64,000 nucleotides of DNA from NCBI GenBank assembly GCA_026261815.1, contig JAMPIT010000258.1, forward strand, positions 9,911,501-9,975,500, in the 5' to 3' direction. Source of the DNA: Monarcha castaneiventris obscurior (Eukaryota; Chordata; Aves; Passeriformes; Monarchidae). The notes under the pieces are model-generated. The model saw only the letters and a program-made list of their open reading frames with translations, had not been told where the DNA came from and searched no databases. Shown here in pieces: positions 38,095 through 47,621 of this stretch; the stretch's first letter is position 1; the number at the start of each line of letters is the position of its first letter. The translations under genes and the position numbers were made by a program.

Positions 38095-38520
38095 TATCTT
38101 GGCTCATTTAGCTCCGCAGAGAAGCGGCCCTTTGAGTTGCGGTGCCACAAGTGAAAAAGCCACTGGAGGAAAAGAGGTGTTGAAAACAAATCCCCCTGCC
38201 ATTTTCATTCTGTGGTCATTAGCAGCGGCAGCGCCGTGCCCGTGGAGGCCAAGGGTGCCCCTGGTGACAGGAGGAATGGAAAGGAAGCAGCCTGGAAAGC
38301 ACATCCGAGCGGCGCTGTCCCTGCCCGACACACGCAGCCCGGCCATCACTTCCAATCAGCGCGGCAGGGACGGAGCGGCCCCAAAGGCAGGGGCTGATTG
38401 TGGTGCTGTCCCGAAGGGGAGCAGCTCAAAAGAACACGCAAGTGAGACCACAGGATTGCTAATTAGTGTTGATAGATGCGATCATTTCTAATTAGCTCAC
38501 TAATCCCTCTCCCCCTCTCT
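38095..38520. promoter_or_regulatory. Candidate enhancer: GC-rich block plus paired CTAATTAG sites
   Basis: A GC-rich 200-bp part with many CpGs and a CCAATCAGCGCGG site (about 38353) is followed by two identical palindromic CTAATTAG sites at 38459 and 38488, 29 bp apart, and then a TAATCC (OTX/CRX-like) at 38500. CTAATTAG is a strong LIM/paired-class homeodomain site. The arrangement looks regulatory rather than coding: the 130-codon plus frame through it has no known resemblance. Confidence 0.4.
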
Positions 38521-38546
38521 CCTTTCGCGGGAGCATGGGAGAAAGG

Positions 38547-38570
38547 AAAAAAAAAAAAAAAAAAAAAAAA
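38547..38570. repeat. Poly(A) homopolymer tract, 24 nt
   Basis: An uninterrupted run of 24 A, then G and AAAAA. There is no SINE or retrocopy body upstream that I can recognise, so it is a simple repeat. Its length is likely polymorphic or affected by sequencing. Confidence 0.85.
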
Positions 38571-41494
38571 GAAAAAGTCATTCCCTCCCGTAATTCAGGA
38601 AGATAAAAATGCAGCCAGTTGAGGACTGGATGTACAAAGAGGACAGAACTCAGGGAAGGAGGTTTTTGCACAAGCCTGACCCATTCTTACCTCTGACTGA
38701 ACAAAGACTCCATAGTTATTATTCCAACCTTCTGCCAGGAGGTGAGGAGTTCACTAATTTTTATTAGCATTAATAATTATTATTAGGCTATCAGAGGGCT
38801 TCCAGCACCTCTGAGGCCTCACTTTTAAGGATGTACATTACCCTACACACTTCTCCTGCTGCAAGTGCATGTTCTCCTTCAAAATTACACCCACCCATCA
38901 GGCAACCAGGGAGTTGAAGTCCCCACAGCAGATGAATGAGAAAGCAGCATATGGAGGTGAGCAAGAATTGGGACACTCTGCAAGGGCTAGGGGTCTGAGT
39001 TATGGTCTCTGACTTAACCTAGGAGCTATGCTGGCTAAGGGAATTGCTCTTCCATTCCCTTACAGGTAGTTCCCTAATAAGGGGCTATGGAAGGTGAGAG
39101 GCTGCTTGCATTAGAGAAGGAGCCAAACTGCACTTGACAAAGCCTCCACTGCTGAGGGCACACTGGTCCCTGCCTTCCCACAGGTGCAGAGAGAAAGAGC
39201 CAATCCACTACAGCTGCCTTATTGGCAGAAGAGACCAAGGATCTTTTCTAACAATAGGCTCTCCCCATAAAGGCTGAACCTCAATGCCAAAAGATCGCAT
39301 TACTCTCTAGTTCAGCCAAACTTCCTGTGAGAAAAGCTAATGGATTTTAGTTTTCACTGGTACTCCCCTCCCCAAGCAAAAATTCACCTTCAGGACAGGG
39401 CACTAATTACCTCAGAAGGGCTCTTATGCAGCATCTAGCAGTGGACATTGCACCAACCTCTCCCGCAGCATCAAAGGACATGATTAAGTTACTAGTAATA
39501 TCTCTTATGATTCCCTCCACCAGTTTGAGTGGTCCCCTGAGTCCTATGCAGACATCATTAGCAGCTCCTGCAATGGCAGGCCAATCAAATTAAGTGGAAA
39601 CATTTTTGTCTCCTTTCCAGTGAAAATCATCCAGCTTTATTCCTCCCCCACCCATCAGCTACAAAAGCACAGAACATGGTGGTAGTTGAACAAACTGCAC
39701 AGTCTGTTCGGAGAGACAGGCTTAGGGTCACCACCAAAACTGGAATCAGCTTCTCAGGGAGGTGCAAAATGAGCTTTGTAAGGACTTGAGAACAACTCAC
39801 CTGAGAATGCCAACTTTGGAAATAACCCTAAATTTGAGTAAAAGATATTCAAGCACAAGAGCTAGCACCTGCTTTCTGCAAAAGGAGTCCTGAGGAGTGG
39901 TTATACCTACTTTTGTTAGACCTACCACAAACAGCTTTCGTGAACCATCAACTCATCCAGAGCATCTGATGCAAGGGAACAAAGACAGCAGTGGCAGAGC
40001 ACAAAAAGCCATCTCAAGAATAAGGAAAAGCAAGAAAACAGATCATCAAGAAGAAATCTGTTTCAGACCTTAAGTACAATTTTCTCCTCATCTGCCCAAG
40101 AGAGAACATTAAAGGCGAGATTCACAAAAAGGTCTCAGTGCAGCTTTCAGATTTGCATAGCCAAAGTTCCACACAGATGATTTCCAGCAACCTTCAATCT
40201 GACACTGTTCTCTGAGGTTGGCACCTACTTAACCCATGTTCTGATACACTAACCCAAACTTTGTGTCTCTAATTTTGAATGACTACCTAACCCTGCTCTG
40301 CACTGCTAAACTCCACAAGCATCAATTTACAGGGTGGCTTGAAGTTTCCAGTTTGGCAACACTGGAAATAAGGCAAATGAAAGAAATGCCTCCTTTGTCA
40401 CACAGGTTCATCAGGAATCAGCACCTCATACTCCTGGGTTCACAAGGACACAACCTCTGGAAAGTGAGTTTAATACAGGTGAGAGGTGCAGGATTAACTC
40501 ACTGAGGCTGACAGGGAAGTTGTGATACAAACACTCAACCAAGAGCCTAACAGACAGAACATTAATCTCCTGCTCCAGAGCTTGAAAATGCATGTGCCTT
40601 ACTTATAGCTCAATTTAAGTCACAGGTTTGACTTACAGAATTAGAAGTCTGGCCAGTCAGGTACGTGTGATCCATGTAACTATCAGGACCTAATCGCGTT
40701 GTGGCCAGGCCAACGGCAGCTCACAGAAGACATTTCCTCTCTACCCTGTCTTCCCTTAGCTCCTTTTGCACATTCCCAAATGAACACAACAGGATGGAAA
40801 ACATCAAGGTCCGAACAAGACTGAGTCACAAACAGCCTGGGCAGCCAAGATTTGGGTCAAGGACAATGTGGAGAAGAGAAAACACTGTGGGCCCTTTTTA
40901 TGGGAGGAGTTTCCAGAAGTGCCTCTAGAACTCAGCTGGTAAAAGCTTGACAGAAATACCAAGATAAACTGGTTACAACAATATTGAAAAGTACATGTAA
41001 AACATAATAAAAACAAATGAAATAGATTTTCCTTTGACAGACTGCATTTGCCATATCCTAAGTTTCTGCAGTGTGTCAATAACAATATGAAACAAAGAGC
41101 CAGCTGTCTTTGGACAAGTCCTACACAACTTCTCCTCATATAATATACTCAGGATTAGGAAACTGAAGTTGCATGATCGATAGAAGCTCATTAAAATATG
41201 AGATATAGCCAAATAAGAGGTTTTTTCCCCTAAAGCACTCCAGTGTTCTCCACCTAAAGCAATACTGCTCAAATAACTCAACAATAATGTGGCAAAGCTT
41301 ACAAATATCGCAGTTATTTCAGTGCAAACAAACGTGGAGGAAGAAACAAGAAAGCAGGCAGAGTTCAGAAGTACAAATGTAAAGACACATGCAGAGAAAG
41401 GAGCAGTAGAACCCACCCAACCATTTGGCTGGGTGCAGACTGGACCAGGCATCACTACAGATACATTCTGGGAACTGCAGTAATCAGTCACAAA

Positions 41495-41635
41495 AAGCTA
41501 TGGTCAGAAGGAACCAGTTCTGATCTAATCTGACCTTCTTTGGGACCCAAAGCACTTGACCTGAATTTCTGCATCCAGCTCCCTAACATCTGGACCCTCT
41601 TCATCTCAGGGTGAAGAAGAGAACTGATAGGAAAC
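41495..41635 (+). mobile_element. Probable old CR1-like LINE (or related SINE) fragment
   Basis: GGTCAGAAGGAACCAGTTCT, then TCTAATCTGACCTTC and CTGAATTTCTGCATCCAGC, follow in order a sequence I know as a common sauropsid repeat (GGTCAGAAGGGACCATTATG ... CTAGTCTGACCTCC ... ATTCCTGCATCAAGC). It is diverged and short, with no coding capacity. Confidence 0.45.
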
Positions 41636-43301
41636 CCCAGCATTATTAGGGCACCATATATGTTCTTTCATTTGGAATATGGTTGTACCCCAAAAGGTAC
41701 ATATAAATAAAACATCCAGCAAAAACAATGCAAATGCTGTACAAAACTACCTGCCCCCCTTCAGATGAGCCCAGGTTCACAAAAACATCCAACAAAAGGG
41801 GCCAAGAGGAGTTCCCAAGAGGAGATCATGGTCTACTCAGATTGTGCTGCAGCCCTGCTTCAGGTTAGAGACAAAAGCATGAAACACCACTGAGCCAGTT
41901 TAGCAGAGCACGCTCTCATCAAGAGCTTCCTCTCATACTGAAGGACTCCACAATACCAAGAATTTCACAAGTCAGGCTCAGACTTTAAAAAAATATTTAA
42001 AATAAGGAGACTGCACATTGTTGGCCTGAAAAAAGATGGAAAGTGGGAACTTAGGCCTAGCTATCCAACTCTGATAAAGGAACAGTTTGACATCCTTGAC
42101 TCCAGAGACCTCTGTCACACAAAACAAGTCACCACAGAACAGCACCTCAGTGTATCTGAGCCATCTGAAGTCTCAGTGTCTGCCTGCCAGCACTGGCAGC
42201 TCTCTGCACTCGTCCTGGAGTGCAGAGCAAGCACCTGCCAGCAGTTACCTGTAACTGGTGCAAAGTAACTCATCTTTGCTCTATGACTTAACAGACTTTC
42301 AACAGTTTGCAGTTTTGCTGTCCCTCTGGGTTGATATTTAAAAATCCTGAGGCTAGTTCTGAATTCAGCTATGTCTAACTCATCAAAGATCTGGGTCAGT
42401 AGCTCCTATTTGCTTAAGACTACACTAAACATGGAGAGCTTCATGGAGAGCAGCAAACTCTTTTGCTATCAGCACACTCTAAAGCCTTTTGCTTTTTTGT
42501 TCCAGTAGATCTAAATAAACTCCATCAGCACAACATCAGAGGTGTTATTATGAACTATCACATCAAGAAGCTCGAGATTAATGAGAGTCCTGATAGCCTG
42601 AATAACCAAATTCTGACTAAATGTTACAAACTAAAGTAGCTACAAGCAGTACAAAACCAGATGACAGAACATTGTTACTGTGTACATGGTAAGTTCTGAC
42701 CTCTGAACTTTGAGAAAAGTTTCAACTTCTTCAGCTCTAATAAAAAAAGTTTCCTTTCAGCTTTTTTTTCCAATTTCAAAGCACAGAGATGGGCTCTTTC
42801 TGAAATAAAAGGACCTCTGATTTGTTTTTTTTAAATACCAGGCCACTGTCCACTAGAAATAGTTGTTTACTTGTTAGGAGCACCCAGAAATACAAGAATA
42901 GAAGCACCACCTCAGCATCCGTGGCTTTGAGAGAAAAAAAACCCCAAACAAAACAAACCATGACGTCAGATGATGGCCAGGCTTCTTCAAAGTTTACTGC
43001 AAGACCCAGCCGTGTGAGCTGTGAAAGCTCAGCAGCCGGGCCCCCCACACAAAACACGGATTTCGGGGCCTGCTTTATACCGGCTGGGGGCATCCCGGCG
43101 GTGGGAGCCACTTCCCTGGGGAGCCGGGGATGAGCGTGGGGGGCTTCACCCCCATGGCCCCTGCGCCCTCCCGGCACATCGAGGCCCCGGCGAGGCTGGT
43201 GGCGGCTCCGGGCCCGCGGCGCGGGGGGCGTGGGAGTGTCACCCAACTCGGCCCAACTCTGGAAACTTCGGAGGGGCAGGCGCGCTGGGGGCCGCACTCA
43301 C

Positions 43302-43344
43302 CGTTCAGCCGGGTCTGCCGGTTCGCTCGCACCCGCAGGAAGGT
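43302..43344 (-). CDS. RNF220: RNF220 window exon 3 (common to long and short forms)
   Basis: This 43-bp exon encodes TFLRVRANRQTRLN(A), a basic segment that leads into the NLS-like KMKRRKQ of exon 4. The acceptor is TTTCCCCTCTGCAG with a good branch-site-like CTGAC upstream; the donor is G|GTGAGTGCGG. It begins in phase 0, so it accepts either exon 2 (ending CAG at 47622) or the alternative first exon (ending GAG at 43500) in frame. It lies inside the CpG island, unusual for an internal exon and a sign that a promoter is adjacent. Confidence 0.95.
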
Positions 43345-43499
43345 CTGCAGAGGGGAAACAAGAGGGGAGAAGCGTCAGGACGCGGATGTGAACAGCTCGC
43401 CCCCCGCCCGCACACAAGGCGCGGCCCGGTCCCCCCACTCCCCGCGCATCCCCGGGACAACGCACCGTCCGCGGGCCTCCCCCCCACCGCAGCACGCAC

Positions 43500-43544
43500 C
43501 TCTTCCCGGCCCCCGCCGCCGGGCCCCCTCTTGCCGCTCTGCAT
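43500..43544 (-). CDS. RNF220: RNF220 alternative first coding exon (short isoform start)
   Basis: On the minus strand an ATG at 43544 opens 15 codons, MQSGKRGPGGGGREE, ending at a donor GAG|GTGCGTGC. The end phase is 0 and the next exon (43302-43344) starts in phase 0, only 155 bp downstream. The spliced frame reads GREE-TFLRVRANRQ and continues through all later exons. The surrounding CpG island, YY1 and CCAAT motifs supply a promoter. The product would lack the N-terminal region and the SUMO-type motif of exon 2, but keep the basic stretch, zinc finger and RING. The Kozak context is modest (GCGGCTATGC). RNA evidence is needed to prove use. Confidence 0.75.
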
Positions 43545-43625
43545 AGCCGCGGGTGCCGCGGGCGGGCAGCGGGCGGCGGGCCCGGGATGCGGGTGGATGC
43601 GGCGCGGCCCGGCGGGCGCCGCCGA

Positions 43626-43649
43626 TCAGCCCCCGGCGGCCGCCGCCAT
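43626..43649 (-). CDS. Short uORF in the alternative 5' leader
   Basis: An ATG inside the YY1 motif (AACATGGCGGC on the minus strand) opens MAAAAGG followed by TGA. It lies 105 bp upstream of the short-isoform ATG, in the same frame but closed before it. If transcription starts upstream of 43650 this 7-codon uORF could reduce translation of the short isoform. If it starts within the YY1 motif, as is common, the uORF would be left out. Confidence 0.4.
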   Translation of the reverse strand: MAAAAGG

Positions 43650-43652
43650 GTT
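43642..43652 (-). promoter_or_regulatory. YY1 binding motif
   Basis: Minus strand AACATGGCGGC is a perfect match to the YY1 consensus AANATGGCGGC. It is in the sense orientation usually found just downstream of a TSS in TATA-less CpG-island promoters. It fixes the likely start of the short transcript close to 43650-43690. Confidence 0.65.
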
Positions 43653-43660
43653 GGCCCCGG

Positions 43661-43668
43661 TCATGTGA
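43661..43668. promoter_or_regulatory. M-box / E-box-like site TCATGTGA
   Basis: TCATGTGA is the MITF/TFE/USF type core, lying 9 bp from the YY1 motif. Motif match only. Confidence 0.4.
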
Positions 43669-43700
43669 CCCGCGGCGCGCGGGTGAGAGTTCACCAGGCA

Positions 43701-43728
43701 GTTCCCATGACAACCGACAGGGGGCGGC
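43701..43728. promoter_or_regulatory. RFX X-box-like and CTCF/GC-box-like sites
   Basis: GTTCCCATGACAAC (43701-43714) fits the RFX pattern RYYNYY-N2-RRNRAC. CCGACAGGGGGCGGC (43714-43728) matches the CTCF core AGRNGGCRSY and could also bind Sp1. Both lie between the putative TSS and the first CCAAT box, a spacing reminiscent of X-Y box promoters. Motif reading only. Confidence 0.4.
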
Positions 43729-43746
43729 AGCGCCCGGCGAGCCCGG

Positions 43747-44403
43747 CCAATCAGAGCTCCCGGGACGGCTGGAACCCGGGCGACATGGCCAATCAGGAAT
43801 CAGGGGGTACTGGGACCCTGTGTACCTGACCAATCAGAAATCAGGGGGTATTGAGACCCTGTGTACCTGACCAATCAGAAATCAGGGGTTACTGGGACCC
43901 TGTGTACCTGGCCAATCAGAAATCAGGGGTTACTGGGACCCTGGGGTGCCTGACCAATCAGGAGTCAGGACCCATTGGAACCCAGGGGTCCATGATCAAT
44001 CAGACCCCACAGGCAGGTTGCCACCCAGCAGCAGTTAACCAATCAGAGCCTGGGAACAACCGGGCAGCAGTTTCCCTTGTCCAATAGTGATTGAGCACCC
44101 TTTAGGCCCAATGCCACTGGCCAATCAGAGGCTTGGCTCCAAAAATAACCCAAAGGCACTGGCCAATCAGAGGCTTGGCCCCAACAATAACCCAAAGGCA
44201 CTGGCCAATCAGAGGCTTGGCCCCAACAATAACCCAAAGGCACTGGCCAATCAGAGGCTTGGCCCCAACAATAACCCAAAGGTACTGGCCAATCAGGCAC
44301 CAGGGCAACACTCTCCAACTTCCTCTGCCCAGTCAGGGGCTGGGGGCCCAAGGGCTGTTGGCCAGTCAGGGTCCATAAGAGCCACAGGCAGGTGGCCGAG
44401 AGG
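43747..44403. repeat. Phased CCAAT-box (NF-Y site) tandem array, period about 42 bp
   Basis: Repeat units start at 43747, 43789, 43830, 43871, 43912, 43954, 43996, 44039, 44081, 44121, 44163, 44205, 44247, 44289, 44329 and 44362. Unit lengths are 42, 41, 41, 41, 42, 42, 43, 42, 40, 42, 42, 42, 42, 40 and 33. Twelve units begin with the exact octamer CCAATCAG, mostly after GG or GA as NF-Y prefers. Unit 7 has TCAATCAG, unit 9 CCAATAGT, and the last two CCAGTCAG. Off-register boxes occur at 44108 (forward) and 43974 (reverse, ATTGG). Two homogeneous subfamilies exist (units 2-5 and 10-13); the other units share little beyond the CCAAT core. It lies directly upstream of the internal RNF220 promoter, boxes reversed relative to that transcript. 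Confidence 0.9.
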
Positions 44404-46019
44404 CCTTTCCATGGCCCCTGCCCAGCCCTGGCCCTGCCATGGAGCCCTCATGGCTCGACTTCCCCTGGCGGGGCCGGCCCTGGGAAAGCAGAGCCCTGGG
44501 AAGTGGAGCCCTGTCCTTGCTGGCCGCTGACGCCGTCTGCAGCTGCCAGGGCCAGGCTGCGCATCCACCTCAGCTCCAGGGCTCTGACGCCGGCCCGCCC
44601 TACCCAGAAATGGCCCCTGCCATGGGGACACCTTGGCTACAGGAGGAGCCTGCGCTTCCCAGTCTCTCCTCTCTCTTTTCCTTTCTGTGTTTCAGCAAAC
44701 CTGGGAGGTCAAAGCTGTCTCATGGATTTCTCTCCCATATCTGCCACGCAGCTGTGGTGGAGGATGGCCCCAGCACACCAGCCTGAGGCTGGGACAGAGC
44801 TGGGGGCTACAAATCAGGCAGCAGAGGCTCCTATACACACAAATCCCATTTGTTCCCCTCTCTGCAGACTCCTCAGACTTTGTTTCCTGGAATCAAACCT
44901 GAATTTTGGGTTTCCTCCCTGGCACCTGACAGCCTGTAGCTTCTTCTTCAGATGGAAAACAAAAAACCCCCTGATATGTTTCGCTGCCCCAGATGATGAT
45001 GGGCAGCCGGACAGTTCAGGTGCTGCCTTGTGAGCTTTGCACAGTCCTGACTGTCCTATATCCCAGCTCTGTCTGCCTGCTGATCCTGCAGCTGGATTTT
45101 CATACATGTGCTCACTTACAAAACCAAAGCTGCCGATTGTTGGCTTTACCCTTGTACTGAATTGAGCTGCCTTTCGGGAGGCACACTTACCTGAGCTCCA
45201 GGGGAGGGAGGTGAGCCTTCCCTGGACAAGGATTTTAGGCTTTCAGTTACACTACACTTGCTATTCAGTCACAAATATTCTGTGGGCTCCCTTCAAGCCT
45301 GAAATGCCATCTTTGCAGTATGATGTATCACTTGTAATTTGCTGTTGATTTCTCCACTGGGTTTTATTCAGGGTTTTATCTAAATATAACTAAAATGGCT
45401 TTTTTTTTTTTACTCAAAGCTCCATCTGACAGAACATGCTGTATTTAAAGAGGAGCAGCCACTACTGACCAAATCCATTGGCTGCCACCACCTCGGTCTG
45501 ATCAGTGTCCATGGAACCAAACTCCAGCAACCAGGCTTGGCACAGGGGAGGCAAGAGGATCCCTCCTCTCCACATCCAGGAGCCACCCCACTGCCTTCGC
45601 TGGAGCTCCCTCTCTGCATGGGGAGCAATGCAGCGAGCAGCAAGTAGCCCAAGTACTGTGCCAGGCCCTATTTCTGTAGCACTCCTATTCATAAATCTCC
45701 TTCCCTAAGTATCCCCATGGTATATAAGCACAAAGACTAAGAAAACTGAGCCACAGGAATTCTGAAAACCCAAATGCCAGTAATTCACGTTCTAGCATGT
45801 TACTAATACACTGTATAATCATGATTAGAGCACAGCACAAGGGACAGTCATAATTCCAGCACACCTCTGCATATGGAAAGCTGAATTTTGCAGCCCTTAA
45901 AATCACCACCGTGAGAGTCTTCTGCTCTGCTTCCTGGGCATGTCCCTTGGTAAGTCAGGCAGACTGAATTCTCGTTCATATTGTGGCTTTTTAAGAATAC
46001 ACTGAGGCTTTACACACCC

Positions 46020-46450
46020 CCGGCACCCACTCTGAGGTCCCTTTACACTGCCAGCGCAGCATAACGCAGCCAGCACAAGCGTAAATGAAAATCAGGCCCC
46101 AGAGGTGTTTTCTCCCTGCAGTGCAGACTTACAGCTCCCATTACACATTTGCATTAAGGGCTGCAACCCTCCATAAAATATGCTCACAAACTTAAAGCAC
46201 ATTAGAGAGTAGCTGGACTCAGCACATAGAGGGGCTTCTGCTAAGAATATTTGTCTTTGAGTATGACATAATAAAAATGTACAGGAACAGAGGGCTGCAA
46301 GGGGCCACCAGTTTCACAGAGACTGATGTCTGGCGGAGTGGGAAGGGAGGGGGTTCTCCAATGAAGGGGGCCATGGCATAAGTCTCTTCCATGCCCTTTT
46401 GAAATGAATGTAATTTATTTATTAGCCATAATAAACAGGCGGGAAAGAGA
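46020..46450. promoter_or_regulatory. Candidate intronic element with POU octamer
   Basis: An exact ATTTGCAT octamer lies at 46147, followed by CCATAAAATATGCTC near 46172 and, further on, TTATTTATTAGCCATAATAA near 46415 (homeodomain/FOX-like). Two CpG-containing sequences (CCAGCGCAGCATAACGC) precede it. Tentative; no conservation data. Confidence 0.25.
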
Positions 46451-47621
46451 GCAGGATTACCTGAAACAGGCATTTCTGTATCTTCTGCAAGGTTTTACTT
46501 CTCTTACTTTGCACCAGGTTTTATTGTTCCTGGGATGGTAAAGCAGCTGCGATGTGACACCAAGTTATAACTCAAAGCCACGTGGGAATATGATCCACAG
46601 TTGATAACATAACCAATAAATAAGACAGAGGATGGAATAATGGGCAACAAATGTACGAATCTGCTACTAACAGAACCCATCTCCAGGAGCAAGTTGCAAC
46701 AGGGTCTGCTCTGTTAAGAGCCTCAGCACTGGTCATCAGCCTCTCTCTGCAGGTCCAAACACAGACTTGGCATGTGCAAAGTGGCTGATACAGGAAGATG
46801 TGAGTGCCTGCCTGACCCTGGGCACAGGGTATGGCTGCAGACCACCACAGGATGGAGGGTGGTGGGTGTTTGCCACGCTGGTACAGCCTCAGCCCACCCA
46901 GCCTGTCCACCCAGCAGGTGGATGCACGCCTGGCTCTGTGCTGATGACCAACATTAATTTATCTGCTGCCTTTCAGAGCCTACTTGAAGCCAGTGGCTGA
47001 GTACAGGCTTGCAGCCAGTTTGGATGTGTGTTGAGTTGGAGTCAAGTGTGCCGGCCTGCCCCAAAAATACAGACAGACTTACACCAGCCAAGCTATACCT
47101 GAGCTGCTGCCCTTATCTTCATTTCTTGCTCCATCTCCCTCAAGTTTTACTCATTTCATCACCCAAGTCAAGACCTGCTGCTCCTCTGGGCAGAGAGTGT
47201 TTTATAAAACAGGCTGGCATGGCTGTGGATGGTCCAAATTCATTTCTGTCTTGGGTGGGAGTCATGAGTAAAAAAAAGTCACTTCTCTGAAAGTTTCTCA
47301 ATGTCACAGAGTGGGTAATGACAAACACGGCCATGGAAATAAGATTGAAATGGTGAATACAGTGCAACAGAAACCTCTACAAAGATCTAAAACCACTTTT
47401 AAGTACCACAGTGGTTCTTGTCAGAGCTGAGAGGACGTTGCAGACAAAAGCCCACCTTTGCAGTCCTGTGAGGGGCCAAGTGCTCCTGTCCCCATGATGC
47501 TGACAGGAGAACTGTGATGCATAGCCAAGAGCAGGGCTGTCACACAGAGAGAGCTGTGGGCTCTGGGGTGAGCTGGCTCCCTGCCTAAGGCTGAGACCAG
47601 CAACAGCATCCACCTGCTTAC

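Larger units (their letters stand above)
35783..43301 (-). other. RNF220: RNF220 intron between window exons 3 and 4 (7.5 kb)
   Basis: An intron with donor GTGAGT at the CpG-island end and a normal acceptor. It contains enhancer-like blocks at 36.5-36.76 and 38.1-38.52 kb, a 24-A homopolymer at 38547 and a probable CR1-like fragment near 41.5 kb. A 172-codon open minus frame (40973-41491) has hydrophobic low-complexity composition and overlaps the CR1-like fragment; I do not call it a gene. Confidence 0.88.
43010..43780. promoter_or_regulatory. RNF220: CpG island with internal RNF220 promoter
   Basis: The stretch is very GC-rich and dense in CpG, densest from 43080 to 43740. It includes window exon 3, a 155-bp mini-intron, an alternative first exon and its putative core promoter. 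Minus-strand order from upstream: CCAAT box at 43747, CTCF/GC-box-like AGGGGGCGGC at 43719, RFX X-box-like GTTCCCATGACAAC at 43701, M-box TCATGTGA at 43661 and YY1 motif GCCGCCATGTT at 43642. No TATA box is seen. A TSS between about 43650 and 43700 is inferred. Confidence 0.8.
43345..47621 (-). other. RNF220: RNF220 intron between window exons 2 and 3 (contains internal promoter and CCAAT array)
   Basis: In the long transcript this is a 4.3-kb intron with strong GTAAGC donor at 47621 and acceptor next to exon 3. It harbours the alternative first exon (43500-43544), the CpG-island promoter and the CCAAT array up to about 44.4 kb. From 44.4 to 47.6 kb it is ordinary intron with one octamer-containing block near 46.1 kb. 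Long plus-strand open frames at 44.1-45.0 kb come from the 42-bp repeat and GC-rich flank and are not supported as genes. Confidence 0.9.

Noticed and set aside
38547..38570. Poly(A) tract as the tail of a retrocopy or SINE
   Set aside because: No element body, target-site duplication or processed-gene sequence is recognisable upstream.
40973..41491. 172-codon minus-strand open frame, hydrophobic
   Set aside because: It lies in the intron between exons 3 and 4, overlaps the edge of the CR1-like fragment, and has low-complexity composition from an A/T-rich region.
43021..43668. 215-codon plus-strand open frame in the CpG island
   Set aside because: It is antisense to exon 3 and the alternative first exon. 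Its composition is Pro/Gly/Ala/Arg-rich, as expected from CpG-island DNA, with no homology I can recognise.
44043..44530. Long open frames on both strands through the CCAAT array (e.g. repeated 14-residue units of the ANQRLGPNNNPKAL type)
   Set aside because: A 42-bp unit is 14 codons, so any stop-free unit stays open when repeated. The unequal 40-43 bp units break the frame elsewhere, and there is no start context or homology. The DNA-level CCAAT pattern explains the repeat better.
44392..45033. 213-codon plus-strand open frame right of the array
   Set aside because: GC-rich flank with no family resemblance or splice support. A divergent noncoding transcript is possible but nothing in the sequence proves it.
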